The translations under genes and the position numbers were made by a program. A stretch of DNA of 64,000 nt from Treponema sp. (GTDB taxonomy: Bacteria > Spirochaetota > Spirochaetia > Treponematales > Treponemataceae), in contig JAGBGX010000017.1 of NCBI GenBank assembly GCA_017935745.1, forward strand, positions 146,569-210,568. The letters run 5' to 3'. Below are positions 32,908 through 41,171 of this stretch, in pieces. Each line of letters begins with the position of its first letter. Position 1 is the first letter of the stretch. Below the pieces are notes generated by a model. It was not told where the DNA came from and did not search any database. It saw nothing but the letters and a program-made list of their open reading frames with translations.

Positions 32908-35355
32908 CTATTTGACAGTGACTTTCTGAATCTTCCAGATGTCCTTCACATAGTCTTCGATTGTGCGGTCAGAAGAGAACTTTCCGCTGTTCGCTATGTT
33001 GATAAGCGCCTTCCGTGCCCAGGCTTTTCTGTCCATGTATTCCGCGGCAAGCTTTTCATGGGCCTGCACATACGAGTCAAAGTCCGCCAGGATAAAGTAA
33101 ACGTCAGGCTGCTGGCCTTCAACGCCGTACACGATGGAGTCATGAATCTCCTTGAACATCTGGCCGCTCGGGTCGTATGTTCCGTCCACAAGCTGGCGCA
33201 CCACTTTTGCAAGGGAAGGATTGCGGTCAAGGTACTTTGACGGAATGTATGAGTGCTCCTGCTTCATCTTGATGATTTCGTCAGCCTTCAGCCCGAAGAT
33301 AAAGGCGTTCTCAGCTCCGGCTTCCTCCACAATCTCAATGTTTGCCCCGTCGAGCGTTCCGATTGTGAGCGCGCCGTTCATCATGAACTTCATGTTCGAT
33401 GTTCCTGAAGCCTCGAATCCTGCCGTTGAAATCTGCTCGGACACATCAGATGCCGGAATGATTTTTTCAGCAACTGAAACGCGGTAGTTTTCAACAAACA
33501 CAACCCGCAGCTTTCCGCGCACACGGCGGTCGTTGTTCACACGGTCAGCGACAGTGTTAATCAGCTTGATAATCTGCTTTGCGCGGCGGTACCCGGAGGC
33601 GGCCTTCGCTCCGAAAATAAATGTCCGTGCGGGCGGATTATAGCTTGGATCCTCCACAATCCTGTTGTACAGGTACATGATGTGGAACACGTTCAGAAGC
33701 TGCCTCTTGTACTCGTGCAGGCGCTTTACCTGCGTGTCAAAAATGCTTTCCGGGTCAAGGAATTCATTCTGGCTGTGCTTGAGGTACTCGGCGAGATGCT
33801 CCTTGTTGCGCCGCTTGATTGCAATAAGCTCTTCCAGGGAAGCGTCATCATCAGCATACTTTTCAAGCCCCTTCAGAAGCGACAGCTGCTTTTCCCAGCC
33901 GTGCCCGATCCGCTTTGTAATGAACTGCGCAAGCTCCGGGTTTGAGGCAAGAAGCCATCTGCGCTGCGTGACGCCGTTCGTCTTGTTGTTGAACTTTTCA
34001 GGATAGATTTTGTACCAGTCCTTCAGCTCCTGCTCCTTTAAAAGCTTTGTGTGAAGGGCGGCGACTCCGTTTACGCTGAAACCCGCATGAATTGCAAGCC
34101 ACGCCATGTACACTTTTCCGTCGTGGATAATCGCCATGTGGTTCTGCTTGTCATAGTCGTCCGGGAACTGCCGGCGCAGGTCAATGACAAAGCGGCGGTT
34201 GATTTCCTCGACAATCTGATAAATGCGCGGAAGCAGCTTCTGGAACACTTCAATCGGCCATTTTTCCAGAGCCTCGGCAAGAATCGTGTGGTTTGTATAC
34301 GCGAACGTCTTCTGCACAATGCTCCATGCATCGTCCCAGCCCACATTGTACTCGTCAAGCAGAATGCGCATAAGCTCGGGAATCGCAACAACAGGATGCG
34401 TGTCGTTCAGCTGAATCACATGGTACTGCGGGAACTTGGAAAAATCAGTTCCGACTGTATTCACAAAGTGATGAATCAGATCCTGCAGTGAAGCTGAAGT
34501 GAAGAAATACTGCTGGCGCAGACGGAGCTCCTTTCCGCTCGGCCCGTTGTCGTTCGGATAAAGCACGCGGCTGATGTTCTCGGCATCGTTCTGGCGCTCA
34601 ACAGCACGGTGATACTGCATGTCGTTGAACAGCTGAAGGTCGAATCCGTTCGGGCTTGAAGCCTGCCACAGGCGCAGCGTGTTCACGGTGTTTGAGCCGT
34701 ATGCGACAATCGGCATGTCATACGGAGTTGCAACAATTTCCTCCGCGTTCTCAAGGTAAAAACGGTCCTGCCCGTCGGGAGTCTTTCCGTACTGTATATG
34801 GCCGCCGAATTTGACTGTCACGGAAAGGTCTGAGCGCTTCACTTCCCATGGGTCGCGGTGCTTGAGCCAGTTGTCAGGGAATTCCACCTGCTGCCCGTCA
34901 ATAATATGCTGCTCGAACATTCCGTATTCATAGCGGATTCCATAGCCGTGGCCCGGATACTCAAGCGTTGCAAGCGAGTCAAGGAAGCATGATGCCAGGC
35001 GTCCAAGGCCTCCGTTGCCAAGCCCTGCGTCAGGCTCTTCATCTTCAATCATATCGTAGCTGAGGTTCATTTCCTTGAGGACATCCTTGACCTGCTCCAT
35101 AATCCCCGAGTTGATAAGATTGTTGCCAAGGGCGCGTCCCATCAGAAATTCAGCGCTCAGATAGTACAGCTGCTTCACCGGCTTCGCGTCGTACTCCTTG
35201 CGGGTTTCCATCCAGTTCGGCATGATGATTTCAAGGGCGCTCGCGCTTACTGCGTCAAACAAGTCGTGCTTGTTCGCCTGTGAAATATCCTTTCCGTACT
35301 GCCTGCGCAAACGGGCAGTCAGATTTTCCTTGAACTGTTCTGCGTCAAAAGTCAT
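32908..35355 (-). CDS. glgP: Glycogen/maltodextrin phosphorylase
   Basis: Releases glucose 1-phosphate from the non-reducing ends of glycogen using pyridoxal phosphate. 815 residues, usual for GT35. AEFLMGRALGNNLINSG, EPDAGLGNGGLGRLASCFLDSLATL and GYGIRYEYGMF are N-terminal family blocks. The PLP lysine lies in EASGTSNMKFMMNGALTIGTLDGANIEI, close to residue 657. Ser and Arg phosphate contacts of the animal-type regulatory site are not evident, so it is likely the constitutive bacterial form. A GAGGAGG site precedes ATG at 35355. It is downstream of glgX on the same strand with a 137-bp gap, so the two glycogen genes can be cotranscribed or separately started. Confidence 0.96.
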   Translation of the reverse strand: MTFDAEQFKENLTARLRRQYGKDISQANKHDLFDAVSASALEIIMPNWMETRKEYDAKPVKQLYYLSAEFLMGRALGNNLINSGIMEQVKDVLKEMNLSYDMIEDEEPDAGLGNGGLGRLASCFLDSLATLEYPGHGYGIRYEYGMFEQHIIDGQQVEFPDNWLKHRDPWEVKRSDLSVTVKFGGHIQYGKTPDGQDRFYLENAEEIVATPYDMPIVAYGSNTVNTLRLWQASSPNGFDLQLFNDMQYHRAVERQNDAENISRVLYPNDNGPSGKELRLRQQYFFTSASLQDLIHHFVNTVGTDFSKFPQYHVIQLNDTHPVVAIPELMRILLDEYNVGWDDAWSIVQKTFAYTNHTILAEALEKWPIEVFQKLLPRIYQIVEEINRRFVIDLRRQFPDDYDKQNHMAIIHDGKVYMAWLAIHAGFSVNGVAALHTKLLKEQELKDWYKIYPEKFNNKTNGVTQRRWLLASNPELAQFITKRIGHGWEKQLSLLKGLEKYADDDASLEELIAIKRRNKEHLAEYLKHSQNEFLDPESIFDTQVKRLHEYKRQLLNVFHIMYLYNRIVEDPSYNPPARTFIFGAKAASGYRRAKQIIKLINTVADRVNNDRRVRGKLRVVFVENYRVSVAEKIIPASDVSEQISTAGFEASGTSNMKFMMNGALTIGTLDGANIEIVEEAGAENAFIFGLKADEIIKMKQEHSYIPSKYLDRNPSLAKVVRQLVDGTYDPSGQMFKEIHDSIVYGVEGQQPDVYFILADFDSYVQAHEKLAAEYMDRKAWARKALINIANSGKFSSDRTIEDYVKDIWKIQKVTVK

Positions 35356-35492
35356 TTATATTCCTCCTCACTGGCTGACTAAAGCCTTTGTAACAGCTGC
35401 GCTGCGCCGGGCTGCAAGATTGCAGTTTCCGCCCGGAACAGCTTTTCAATTATAATATGGAAACGTTTCCTTATTCAAGCTCCCCGCATTCC

Positions 35493-37631
35493 TTACTTGG
35501 ACACCAGAATCAGCAGAGAGCTTGCGGGAAGCACATACCGCTCCTGCGTAAGAAGCGCCTCGGCATTTTCCACGGAAAGCATCGATGAATCATCTTCTAT
35601 GGAAGTGTCTGCAATCCGGTACCATCTGCGCGAAAGCTGGGCAGTCGGAATCCGCACCAGAATATCCTTCCGGTCGGTGTTCGCCGCAATATAGAAGTCG
35701 CTGCCAGGTGTTCCGCCGCTTTCTTCCGCCGGGCTGCCTCTGAGCATAAAGGCAAGAAACCGGGAAATCTTGCTCCAGTCGGGATTGCTTCCGTCAGCGG
35801 CATACCACTGGATGTCCGGCTTTTTTCCGTCTACGCTTCCCCTGAAAAATTCAGTCCGCCTGAATACAGCATAGTCCTTTCTGAGCTGAATCGCCTTTCT
35901 GGTGAAGGAGACAAGCCGCGCGTTAAGGCCGCAGTTTCCCCAGTCGAACCAGCTTATGTCGTTGTCCTGGCAGTATGCATTGTTGTTTCCCTGCTGCCCT
36001 CTGCGGAATTCGTCGCCGCCGAGCAGCATGGGCGTTCCCTGGGAAATCATCAGCGTGAGAATAAAGTTGCGCATCTGGCGGTTGCGCATTTTTTCTATTG
36101 AAGGATTCAAGGTTGGGCCTTCGTATCCGTGGTTGTAGCTCCAGTTGCTGTCCGAGCCGTCCCTGTTCCCCTCGCCGTTTTCCTCGTTATGCTTTCCGTT
36201 GTAACTGACAAGGTCGTTCATAGTGAACCCGTCATGGCACGAGATGTAGTTTATGCTGTGGTACGGAGCGCGCCCCGAAAGAGCGAACAGGTCGCTTGAG
36301 CCGCTGATTCTGGTGGCCGCGTCAGTTGAAACATGCTCGTCCCCGCGCCAGAATCTGCGGATGTCATCGCGGAACCTGTCGTTCCACTCGGCCCATCTTC
36401 CGCCGGGAAATCCTCCGAGCTGATACGCGCCGCCCGCATCCCATGGCTCTGCAATTATCTTTGTCTTTCCAAGGACAGGATCCTCGGCAATGGCATTTGT
36501 CAGAGGCGGAAACTTCAGGAGCATGCCTTCCTGGCTTCTGGACAGAATTGAAGCAAGGTCGAACCTGAATCCGTCAATATGATACTCCAGAACCCAGTAG
36601 CGGAGGCTTTCAAGAATGAAGTCGCGCACAACAGGATGGTTGCAGTTCACGGTGTTTCCGCAGCCGGAGAAATTCATGTAGAATTCCCTGCGGTTTCCGG
36701 GAAGCATATAGTAGACGCTGTTTTCAAATCCGCGGAAATTCAGCGCAACTCCGTGCTCGTTTCCTTCGGCTGTATGATTGTACACAACGTCAAGAATCAC
36801 TTCGATTCCGGCCTTATGAAGCTCCCGGACCATCGTCTTGAATTCATTCACGCAGCCGCCCGGCGACTTGTCCGCGGCAAAGGAAGCCTTCGGAGAAAAG
36901 AAATTGATCGTGCTGTAGCCCCAGTAGTTTTTCATCCGCTCGCCGGTGCGCGGGTTCACATTCGCATTTTCATATTCATCGAATTCAAACACAGGAAGAA
37001 GCTCGACAGCAGTAATTCCCAGATCCTTCAGGTACGGAATTTTTTCAGTGAATCCCGCATACGTTCCGGGATGCGCAACACCAGCATTTTTTCCGGCTGT
37101 AAATCCCTTCACATGGACTTCATACAGGATGCTTTCTGACAGCGGACGGTTTATCGGACAGTCTCCCTGCCAGTCAAACGAACTGTTATCAATAACAACG
37201 CACTTTGGAAACAGATGCGAGCACTGCTCCTTGGAAAGCTCAATGTCAATCTTGTCCAGCGGTGCGCTGTAGTTTGCAGGAAGATTGAAAAAAAGAGAAT
37301 CCGCAGTCAGCGCCTTTGCATACGGATCAAAAAGCCTCTGCTTTACATTGAACCGGTGGCCCTGCGCCGGCTCAAACGGGCCGTCAACCCGGTAGAGATA
37401 CAAGGTTCCCGCCTTGACTCCGGGAATGAACGCGTGCCATATATCGCCTGTCCTGTTCCGCACAGGATCAAATTCAGCCCGTGCATACGGAGCGCAGTCA
37501 TCAGGGCCTGCGTACAGCTCAAGGATTACCTTTGAGGCATTCCTGCTGAAGACTGAAAAATTCACTCCGTCCTTTGAAAGAGCCGTGCCTAATGGAAACG
37601 GGCTTCCAGGCAAAATATTTAAAGATTCCAT
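35493..37631 (-). CDS. glgX: Glycogen debranching enzyme, GH13_11 (GlgX-like)
   Basis: Cuts alpha-1,6 branches left by the phosphorylase, so glycogen can be used fully. 712 residues: N-terminal CBM48 (GTALSKDGVNFSVFSRNASKVILELY), the GH13 barrel with VILDVVYNHTAEGNEHG, catalytic Asp in IDGFRFDLASILSR, Glu in TKIIAEPWDAGGAYQLGGF and the third Asp in NYISCHDGFTMNDLVSYN. ARHNEENGEGNRDG-type sequence and MLLGGDEFRRGQQGNNNAYCQDN are GlgX blocks. There is no Shine-Dalgarno. TGGAAA-17-TATACT lies at 37640-37668 with 8 nt between the -10 box and ATG, so the message may be leaderless or nearly so. It is followed by glgP. Confidence 0.95.
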   Translation of the reverse strand: MESLNILPGSPFPLGTALSKDGVNFSVFSRNASKVILELYAGPDDCAPYARAEFDPVRNRTGDIWHAFIPGVKAGTLYLYRVDGPFEPAQGHRFNVKQRLFDPYAKALTADSLFFNLPANYSAPLDKIDIELSKEQCSHLFPKCVVIDNSSFDWQGDCPINRPLSESILYEVHVKGFTAGKNAGVAHPGTYAGFTEKIPYLKDLGITAVELLPVFEFDEYENANVNPRTGERMKNYWGYSTINFFSPKASFAADKSPGGCVNEFKTMVRELHKAGIEVILDVVYNHTAEGNEHGVALNFRGFENSVYYMLPGNRREFYMNFSGCGNTVNCNHPVVRDFILESLRYWVLEYHIDGFRFDLASILSRSQEGMLLKFPPLTNAIAEDPVLGKTKIIAEPWDAGGAYQLGGFPGGRWAEWNDRFRDDIRRFWRGDEHVSTDAATRISGSSDLFALSGRAPYHSINYISCHDGFTMNDLVSYNGKHNEENGEGNRDGSDSNWSYNHGYEGPTLNPSIEKMRNRQMRNFILTLMISQGTPMLLGGDEFRRGQQGNNNAYCQDNDISWFDWGNCGLNARLVSFTRKAIQLRKDYAVFRRTEFFRGSVDGKKPDIQWYAADGSNPDWSKISRFLAFMLRGSPAEESGGTPGSDFYIAANTDRKDILVRIPTAQLSRRWYRIADTSIEDDSSMLSVENAEALLTQERYVLPASSLLILVSK

Positions 37632-37639
37632 AGGGAAAC

Positions 37640-37668
37640 AGTATATCAGATTTTCATTCTATTTTCCA
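37640..37668 (-). promoter_or_regulatory. Promoter for glgX overlapping the anti-sigma gene end
   Basis: On the minus strand TGGAAA (37663-37668) and TATACT (37640-37645) are 17 bp apart. The -35 box lies within the 3' end of the preceding gene and the -10 box is 8 nt before the glgX ATG, which lacks a Shine-Dalgarno. Confidence 0.5.
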
Positions 37669-38106
37669 CTTCTTAATGAAAAAATCCATGTTTAATCCGA
37701 CAAAAAACGCGCAGTACACAATCACGCTGAAGCCGAAGAAAAACGATATGCTGAACATCATCAGCTCCGATGCCGTGACTATTGCAAGCAGCTCCATCAC
37801 AATCATGCACAGCAGCAGAAGAATGCCGGTGAAGCTCCAGTGCGTAAGAGAAACGCTTTTCCTGCTGATATTGCAGCGGCGGCACTCGCCATCCAGAAGG
37901 CTCATGATGCCAGAGACGCTTTTTGAATCCGCCTTGATTTTCCTGAGGTTTTCCCTGGAGCACTTTTTTTCCAGCAGCGTAAGCCTCCTCACGGAGCTGC
38001 GGCACTTTTTGCAGGCAAGCAGGTGAAGCGTCAGGGAGAGCGGAAGACGCTCGTTCTTGTCAAGGGCAAAAAACCTGTCCATATATGATTCGCATTTTTT
38101 TTCCAT
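37654..38106 (-). CDS. Zinc-finger anti-sigma factor-like membrane protein
   Basis: A 150-residue protein that probably holds the adjacent sigma factor at the membrane. The N-terminal cytoplasmic part carries His28-x3-Cys32-x2-Cys35 (LHLLACKKCRSSV), the zinc-binding anti-sigma (ZAS) motif. Two membrane helices follow, around 95-115 (FTGILLLLCMIVMELLAIVT) and 120-142 (MMFSISFFFGFSVIVYCAFF), and a short basic end. The start at 38106 has AGGAGGA upstream and lies 15 bp past the sigma gene stop, so the two form one operon, the usual sigma/anti-sigma order. The signal it senses cannot be read from the sequence. Confidence 0.7.
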   Translation of the reverse strand: MEKKCESYMDRFFALDKNERLPLSLTLHLLACKKCRSSVRRLTLLEKKCSRENLRKIKADSKSVSGIMSLLDGECRRCNISRKSVSLTHWSFTGILLLLCMIVMELLAIVTASELMMFSISFFFGFSVIVYCAFFVGLNMDFFIKKWKIE

Positions 38107-38121
38107 AAATACAGCTTCCTC

Positions 38122-38697
38122 CTATCTGTACGGCTCAAGCTTCCGTGCAAGAATTTTCTTCGCCCTGAAAATGTGGGATTTGATTGTGTTCACAGGAATT
38201 CCGGTTACGGCGGAAATTTCTTCGTGGCTCATTCCGTTAAAGAAATAGAGCCTGATGCATTCCGCGTACCGCTCCGGCAGTCCGTCCAGCGAATTCTGCA
38301 CGGCTTCCGCGGTAGCTGCGCGGACAAGCTCTTCCTCCGGGGTATGCATCTTTCCCGGAATCGTGTTTTCATCAGAAATCGAGCCGTCTGCCTTTTCCCG
38401 CTCCTTTTGGTTCACGGCCGTTGTAAAGGCAATGCGCGTAAGCCATGTTGAAAAAAGGCTTTCCCCCTTGAATGTTGAAAGCTTTTCATACGCCTTCAGA
38501 AAGACTGTCTGCGCAAAGTCCTCGGCATCCATTGTATTATGGAAAAACCGCATTCCGACAGCAAAAATTCTTCTGTAATAGAGAGCAACAAGCCGGGAAA
38601 AAGAGCTTTTCTTTCCGTTCAGCGTTTCCTGGACAAAGCGGAAATCCCGTTTCCTTGCGGCAAGGTTTTCCAGCGCAGAAGAAATCTTCCGTTTCAT
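38122..38697 (-). CDS. RNA polymerase sigma factor, ECF subfamily
   Basis: Alternative sigma factor of 191 residues. Region 2 is SFSRLVALYYRRIFAVGMRFFHNTMDAEDFAQTVFLKAYEKLSTFKGES, including the -10-recognition helix FSTWLTRIAFTTAVNQKERE; region 4 is NSLDGLPERYAECIRLYFFNGMSHEEISAVTGIPVNTIKSHIFRAKKILARKL, a helix-turn-helix for the -35 box. No region 1 or 3 is present, as in ECF proteins. An N-terminal extension of about 25 residues precedes region 2. The gene is framed by a small membrane protein 10 bp upstream and the ZAS protein 15 bp downstream. Its regulon, likely envelope-related and including itself, is unknown. Confidence 0.9.
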   Translation of the reverse strand: MKRKISSALENLAARKRDFRFVQETLNGKKSSFSRLVALYYRRIFAVGMRFFHNTMDAEDFAQTVFLKAYEKLSTFKGESLFSTWLTRIAFTTAVNQKEREKADGSISDENTIPGKMHTPEEELVRAATAEAVQNSLDGLPERYAECIRLYFFNGMSHEEISAVTGIPVNTIKSHIFRAKKILARKLEPYR

Positions 38698-38707
38698 TTC
38701 AAAATGA

Positions 38708-39034
38708 TTACCTGGCGATTTTTGTGAAAATCAGAAGCATGATGCCGATTGCCAGAGGAAGCAGTCCTCCGAGCAGGCCCCATGACAGTCCTCCCAGAAG
38801 AAAGAACATCACGGACAGAACTGCACCGACCCCGGTCAGGCACAGCCCGAGCAGCAGGGAAAAATTCCGCAGATTCACCTGGGGAGCCTCGTATGCTCCA
38901 AGCTCAATGCGCCTGCTGTTTTCACGGTGCTTCCACAGAAGCGCAAAAAAAATAACGGATGCTGCAAAGCAGATTCCGACAATCGGAACAATGGAAATAA
39001 TAACCTGAGCCGCCGGTGAAAGTGTATGCTCCAT
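38708..39034 (-). CDS. Small two- to three-helix membrane protein of the sigma operon
   Basis: A 108-residue protein with hydrophobic segments at about 9-30 (VIISIVPIVGICFAASVIFF) and 55-103 (LLLGLCLTGVGAVLSVMFFL, then LLGGLLPLAIGIMLLIF), joined by a charged loop (WKHRENSRRIELGAYEAPQ). It resembles DUF6249-type proteins in layout, but I cannot name the family firmly. It is the first gene of the operon before the sigma factor, so it may be the sensed component, a target, or a regulator of the ZAS protein; this is inference from position. GGGAG precedes ATG at 39034. Confidence 0.65.
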   Translation of the reverse strand: MEHTLSPAAQVIISIVPIVGICFAASVIFFALLWKHRENSRRIELGAYEAPQVNLRNFSLLLGLCLTGVGAVLSVMFFLLGGLSWGLLGGLLPLAIGIMLLIFTKIAR

Positions 39035-39367
39035 AATACCGCACTCCCATAAAAAGGCAATGAGAGAATATCAATTCTCGATTTGACTTTTTATGTGCTT
39101 CCGCAGCAAAGCGAGGAAGCGCTGTTGATAAGGAAGTTCGCAACGCAAACTTGTGAACAAAAACAGTGACGCTATTTTAGGCACTGTTTTTATTACACTC
39201 TCCTGATAATGCACTGGGCAGATTGCAGGCTGAAAAAGCCGCCCGGCGTCTTCCTCTTTTTTAGGAGACACCGAACAGTAAGACACTTATGCTGAAGAAA
39301 AGTTGCAGCTTTTTATCCGTGCGGAGGGCTTTTGCACCCGGCACTTGCGCCGGGTGCCGTTTTTTTT
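39035..39367. other. 333-bp gap with several hairpins, no gene
   Basis: The gap is downstream of agcS and upstream of the sigma operon, both minus strand. It holds inverted repeats at 39065-39080 and about 39098-39125, the hairpin at 39159-39191, a foldable stretch at about 39211-39290 and the plus-strand terminator at 39334-39368. The only long frame (39071-39286, minus) has no family features and no ribosome site. A plus-strand small RNA is possible. Confidence 0.6.
39159..39191. terminator. Bidirectional-type terminator hairpin
   Basis: AAAAACAGTG (39159-39168) pairs exactly with CACTGTTTTT (39182-39191) across a 13-base loop. Since the stem ends in A/T runs on both sides it can act on either strand; on the minus strand it is about 180 bp past the agcS stop. 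Confidence 0.55.
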
Positions 39368-39368
39368 T
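39334..39368 (+). terminator. Strong intrinsic terminator on the plus strand without a known upstream gene
   Basis: GCACCCGGC (39334-39342) pairs perfectly with GCCGGGTGC (39349-39357), loop ACTTGC, followed by nine T at 39360-39368. The T-run overlaps the agcS stop codon on the other strand. On the minus strand the hairpin is not followed by T, so it serves plus-strand transcription. Confidence 0.75.
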
Positions 39369-40804
39369 CAGGCTGACGGATGGCGTGAAAAATAGTCTTT
39401 TGTTGCATGCGCGACAATCCCGCTCATGGCAAGCAGCGAAATGCAGTTTGGAATCGCCATGAGGCCGTTTGTAATGTCGGCAATGGTAAAGACAGCGTTC
39501 ACAGTGAAGTACGGTCCGATTGCAACAAAGACCACATACAGCAGGCGGTACGCCAGAACATACTTCATGTTTCCATTTGACAAGTACTCAAGGCATTTTT
39601 CTGAATAATAGTCCCAGCCGAGGATTGTCGTGAATGCAAAGAACGCAAGGCAGAGCATCAGCAGGAACTGAACTGAATGGCCGTCGCCGCCGAGAACTTT
39701 TGTAAATGCGGCAGACGTAAGCTGCGCTCCCTGAATTCCTGAGTTCCAGTCAACAGTCCCGCTGATAATGTCGCCGTAGAACGCAATCACAATCGAAAGC
39801 CCTGTCATTGTGCAGACAATCAGCGTGTCAATCACCGTTCCCGTCATGTTGACGAGCGCCTGCTCAACCGGCTCCTTTGTCTGCACGGGAGCAGCTGCAA
39901 TCGGCGCAGAACCGAGTCCTGCCTCATTTGAAAAGATTCCGCGTGCAATTCCTTTCTGCATGGAATCAGTAATCTGCTTCAGCACAAAGCCCATTGCTCC
40001 GGCAGTAACAGCGCGGAAGCCGAACGCAGACTTGAAAATCAGCACAAACGCCGCGGGAATTTTTGTGGCATTCATAATCAGGACGGAAAGCCCGAGAAAC
40101 ACGTAGATAATTGCCATCGCCGGAACGACTTTTTCTGCAACCTTGGAAATGCGCCGAAGCCCGCCGATAACGACAAGCGCCGTGAACAGCGTGACAGCAA
40201 GCCCGGAAATCACTGTCGCATACGTGTAGCTGCTTCCGAACAGCGTGAACGCGACATGCTCACCGGACGGATCAAACGCATTGTTTACAGCTGATGTGAT
40301 TCCGTTAATCTGCGTCATCGTTCCGATTCCCAAAAGCCCTGCAAGCACACCGAACACAGCGAACAGAACGGCAAGCCACTTCCACTTTCTGCCCATGCCT
40401 TTTTCAATTGTATAGAACGGGCCGCCGAGAACGTGTCCGTCATCCTTTACTTCACGGTACTTTATGGAAAGCATGCATTCCGCATATTTAGTGGCCGTTC
40501 CAAAAATAGCCGCAAGCCACATCCAGAAAAGGGCGCCCGGGCCGCCTGCAACAATGGCAGTCGAAACACCAACAATGTTTCCAGTTCCGATGGTGGCGCT
40601 CAAGGCAGTGCACAGCGCCGCAAACCCAGAAAGCTCGCCTTCCCCTTCCGTCTTGCGGAAGATTCCCCTGAATGCCCTGCCGAGCTTTGTAAACTGAACG
40701 CCGCGGGACGCAATCGTCATTGCAAGCCCGGTTGCCAGAATGAGAACCATAGTCGGGATTCCCCATACGACATCATCGATGCTGTTAAGAACGTGTTCAA
40801 ACAT
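39368..40804 (-). CDS. AgcS family sodium:alanine/glycine symporter
   Basis: Secondary transporter of about 11 helices that couples Na+ entry to uptake of alanine or glycine (DAACS/AGCS family). 478 residues from ATG at 40804 (MFEHVLNSIDDVVWGIPTMVLILATG). Family blocks are TALSATIGTGNIVGVSTAIVAGGPGALFWMW, the AAIFGTATKYAECMLSIKYRE segment, ARGIFSNEAGLGSAPIAAAPVQT and TILGWDYYSEKCLEYL. An upstream in-frame start adds 12 residues inside the riboswitch region and is not used. A glycine riboswitch precedes it (40861-40975), so glycine is the likely substrate or signal. It has a promoter at 41008-41036 and stands alone. Confidence 0.92.
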   Translation of the reverse strand: MFEHVLNSIDDVVWGIPTMVLILATGLAMTIASRGVQFTKLGRAFRGIFRKTEGEGELSGFAALCTALSATIGTGNIVGVSTAIVAGGPGALFWMWLAAIFGTATKYAECMLSIKYREVKDDGHVLGGPFYTIEKGMGRKWKWLAVLFAVFGVLAGLLGIGTMTQINGITSAVNNAFDPSGEHVAFTLFGSSYTYATVISGLAVTLFTALVVIGGLRRISKVAEKVVPAMAIIYVFLGLSVLIMNATKIPAAFVLIFKSAFGFRAVTAGAMGFVLKQITDSMQKGIARGIFSNEAGLGSAPIAAAPVQTKEPVEQALVNMTGTVIDTLIVCTMTGLSIVIAFYGDIISGTVDWNSGIQGAQLTSAAFTKVLGGDGHSVQFLLMLCLAFFAFTTILGWDYYSEKCLEYLSNGNMKYVLAYRLLYVVFVAIGPYFTVNAVFTIADITNGLMAIPNCISLLAMSGIVAHATKDYFSRHPSA

Positions 40805-40860
40805 TTTTGCTTGTCCTTGAAAAAAATAAGAGCCGGCCATACCGTTTCCGGCTGAAGCCA

Positions 40861-40975
40861 GCTCTCCAAAGAGTGTGTTGAAAGAAATGATTTTCTGTCC
40901 ACTTTGCCTGAGATATCGGCATGAGCCTTAACCCTTCGGCGTTCCGTCAGCGTGCGGAAACTCTCCAGAGAATCA
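40861..40975 (-). promoter_or_regulatory. Glycine riboswitch (single aptamer) before agcS
   Basis: On the minus strand the conserved aptamer pieces come in order: GGAGAG (40963-40968), CGCCGAAGGG (about 40931-40940), then ATCTCAGGCAAAG (about 40902-40914) and GGACAGA (40895-40901). The outer P1 stem can form between TTCTCTG and CAGAAAA. These are hallmark glycine aptamer elements. Only one full aptamer is seen; the following ACTCTTTGGAGAGC at about 40861-40876 may be a remnant second aptamer or the expression platform, which reuses the GGAGAG segment. It lies 56 nt before the agcS start codon. Confidence 0.88.
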
Positions 40976-41007
40976 AAAAAGTCATCAACGTGATTTTTTG
41001 ACAACTT

Positions 41008-41036
41008 ACGATATCATATTTTTTCAATCTGTTCAA
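41008..41036 (-). promoter_or_regulatory. Promoter for the glycine riboswitch-agcS transcript
   Basis: TTGAAC (41031-41036) and TATCGT (41008-41013) are 17 bp apart on the minus strand. It would start RNA about 30 nt before the aptamer. The -10 box is a 4/6 match, so this is tentative. Confidence 0.4.
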
Positions 41037-41127
41037 TATGCTTGTCTGTGCAGGACACAAAAAACGCGTCTGCCAGAGCGGAATCATCTTCAGCAAAAAA
41101 GGGATTCCACATCAGCAGGCAATCCTG

Positions 41128-41165
41128 AAAAAAACATCCCTGCACTGAAATTCAGCGCAGGGATG
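41128..41165 (-). terminator. Rho-independent terminator after tRNA-Arg
   Basis: On the minus strand CATCCCTGC and GCAGGGATG form a perfect nine-base stem (41135-41143 with 41157-41165), extended by CTGA/TCAG inside the loop, followed by seven U (41128-41134). It begins 7 bp past the tRNA end. Confidence 0.88.
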
Positions 41166-41171
41166 CCAAGG

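Noticed and set aside
39071..39286. A 71-codon minus-strand frame in the gap before the sigma operon
   Set aside because: No ribosome site, no family features and crosses hairpins; treated as non-coding.
39311..39327. The 16-base string TTTTATCCGTGCGGAG, also at 46780-46795
   Set aside because: Two copies of a 16-mer in intergenic DNA are suggestive, but there is no shared structure or context and I cannot exclude chance; not claimed as an element.
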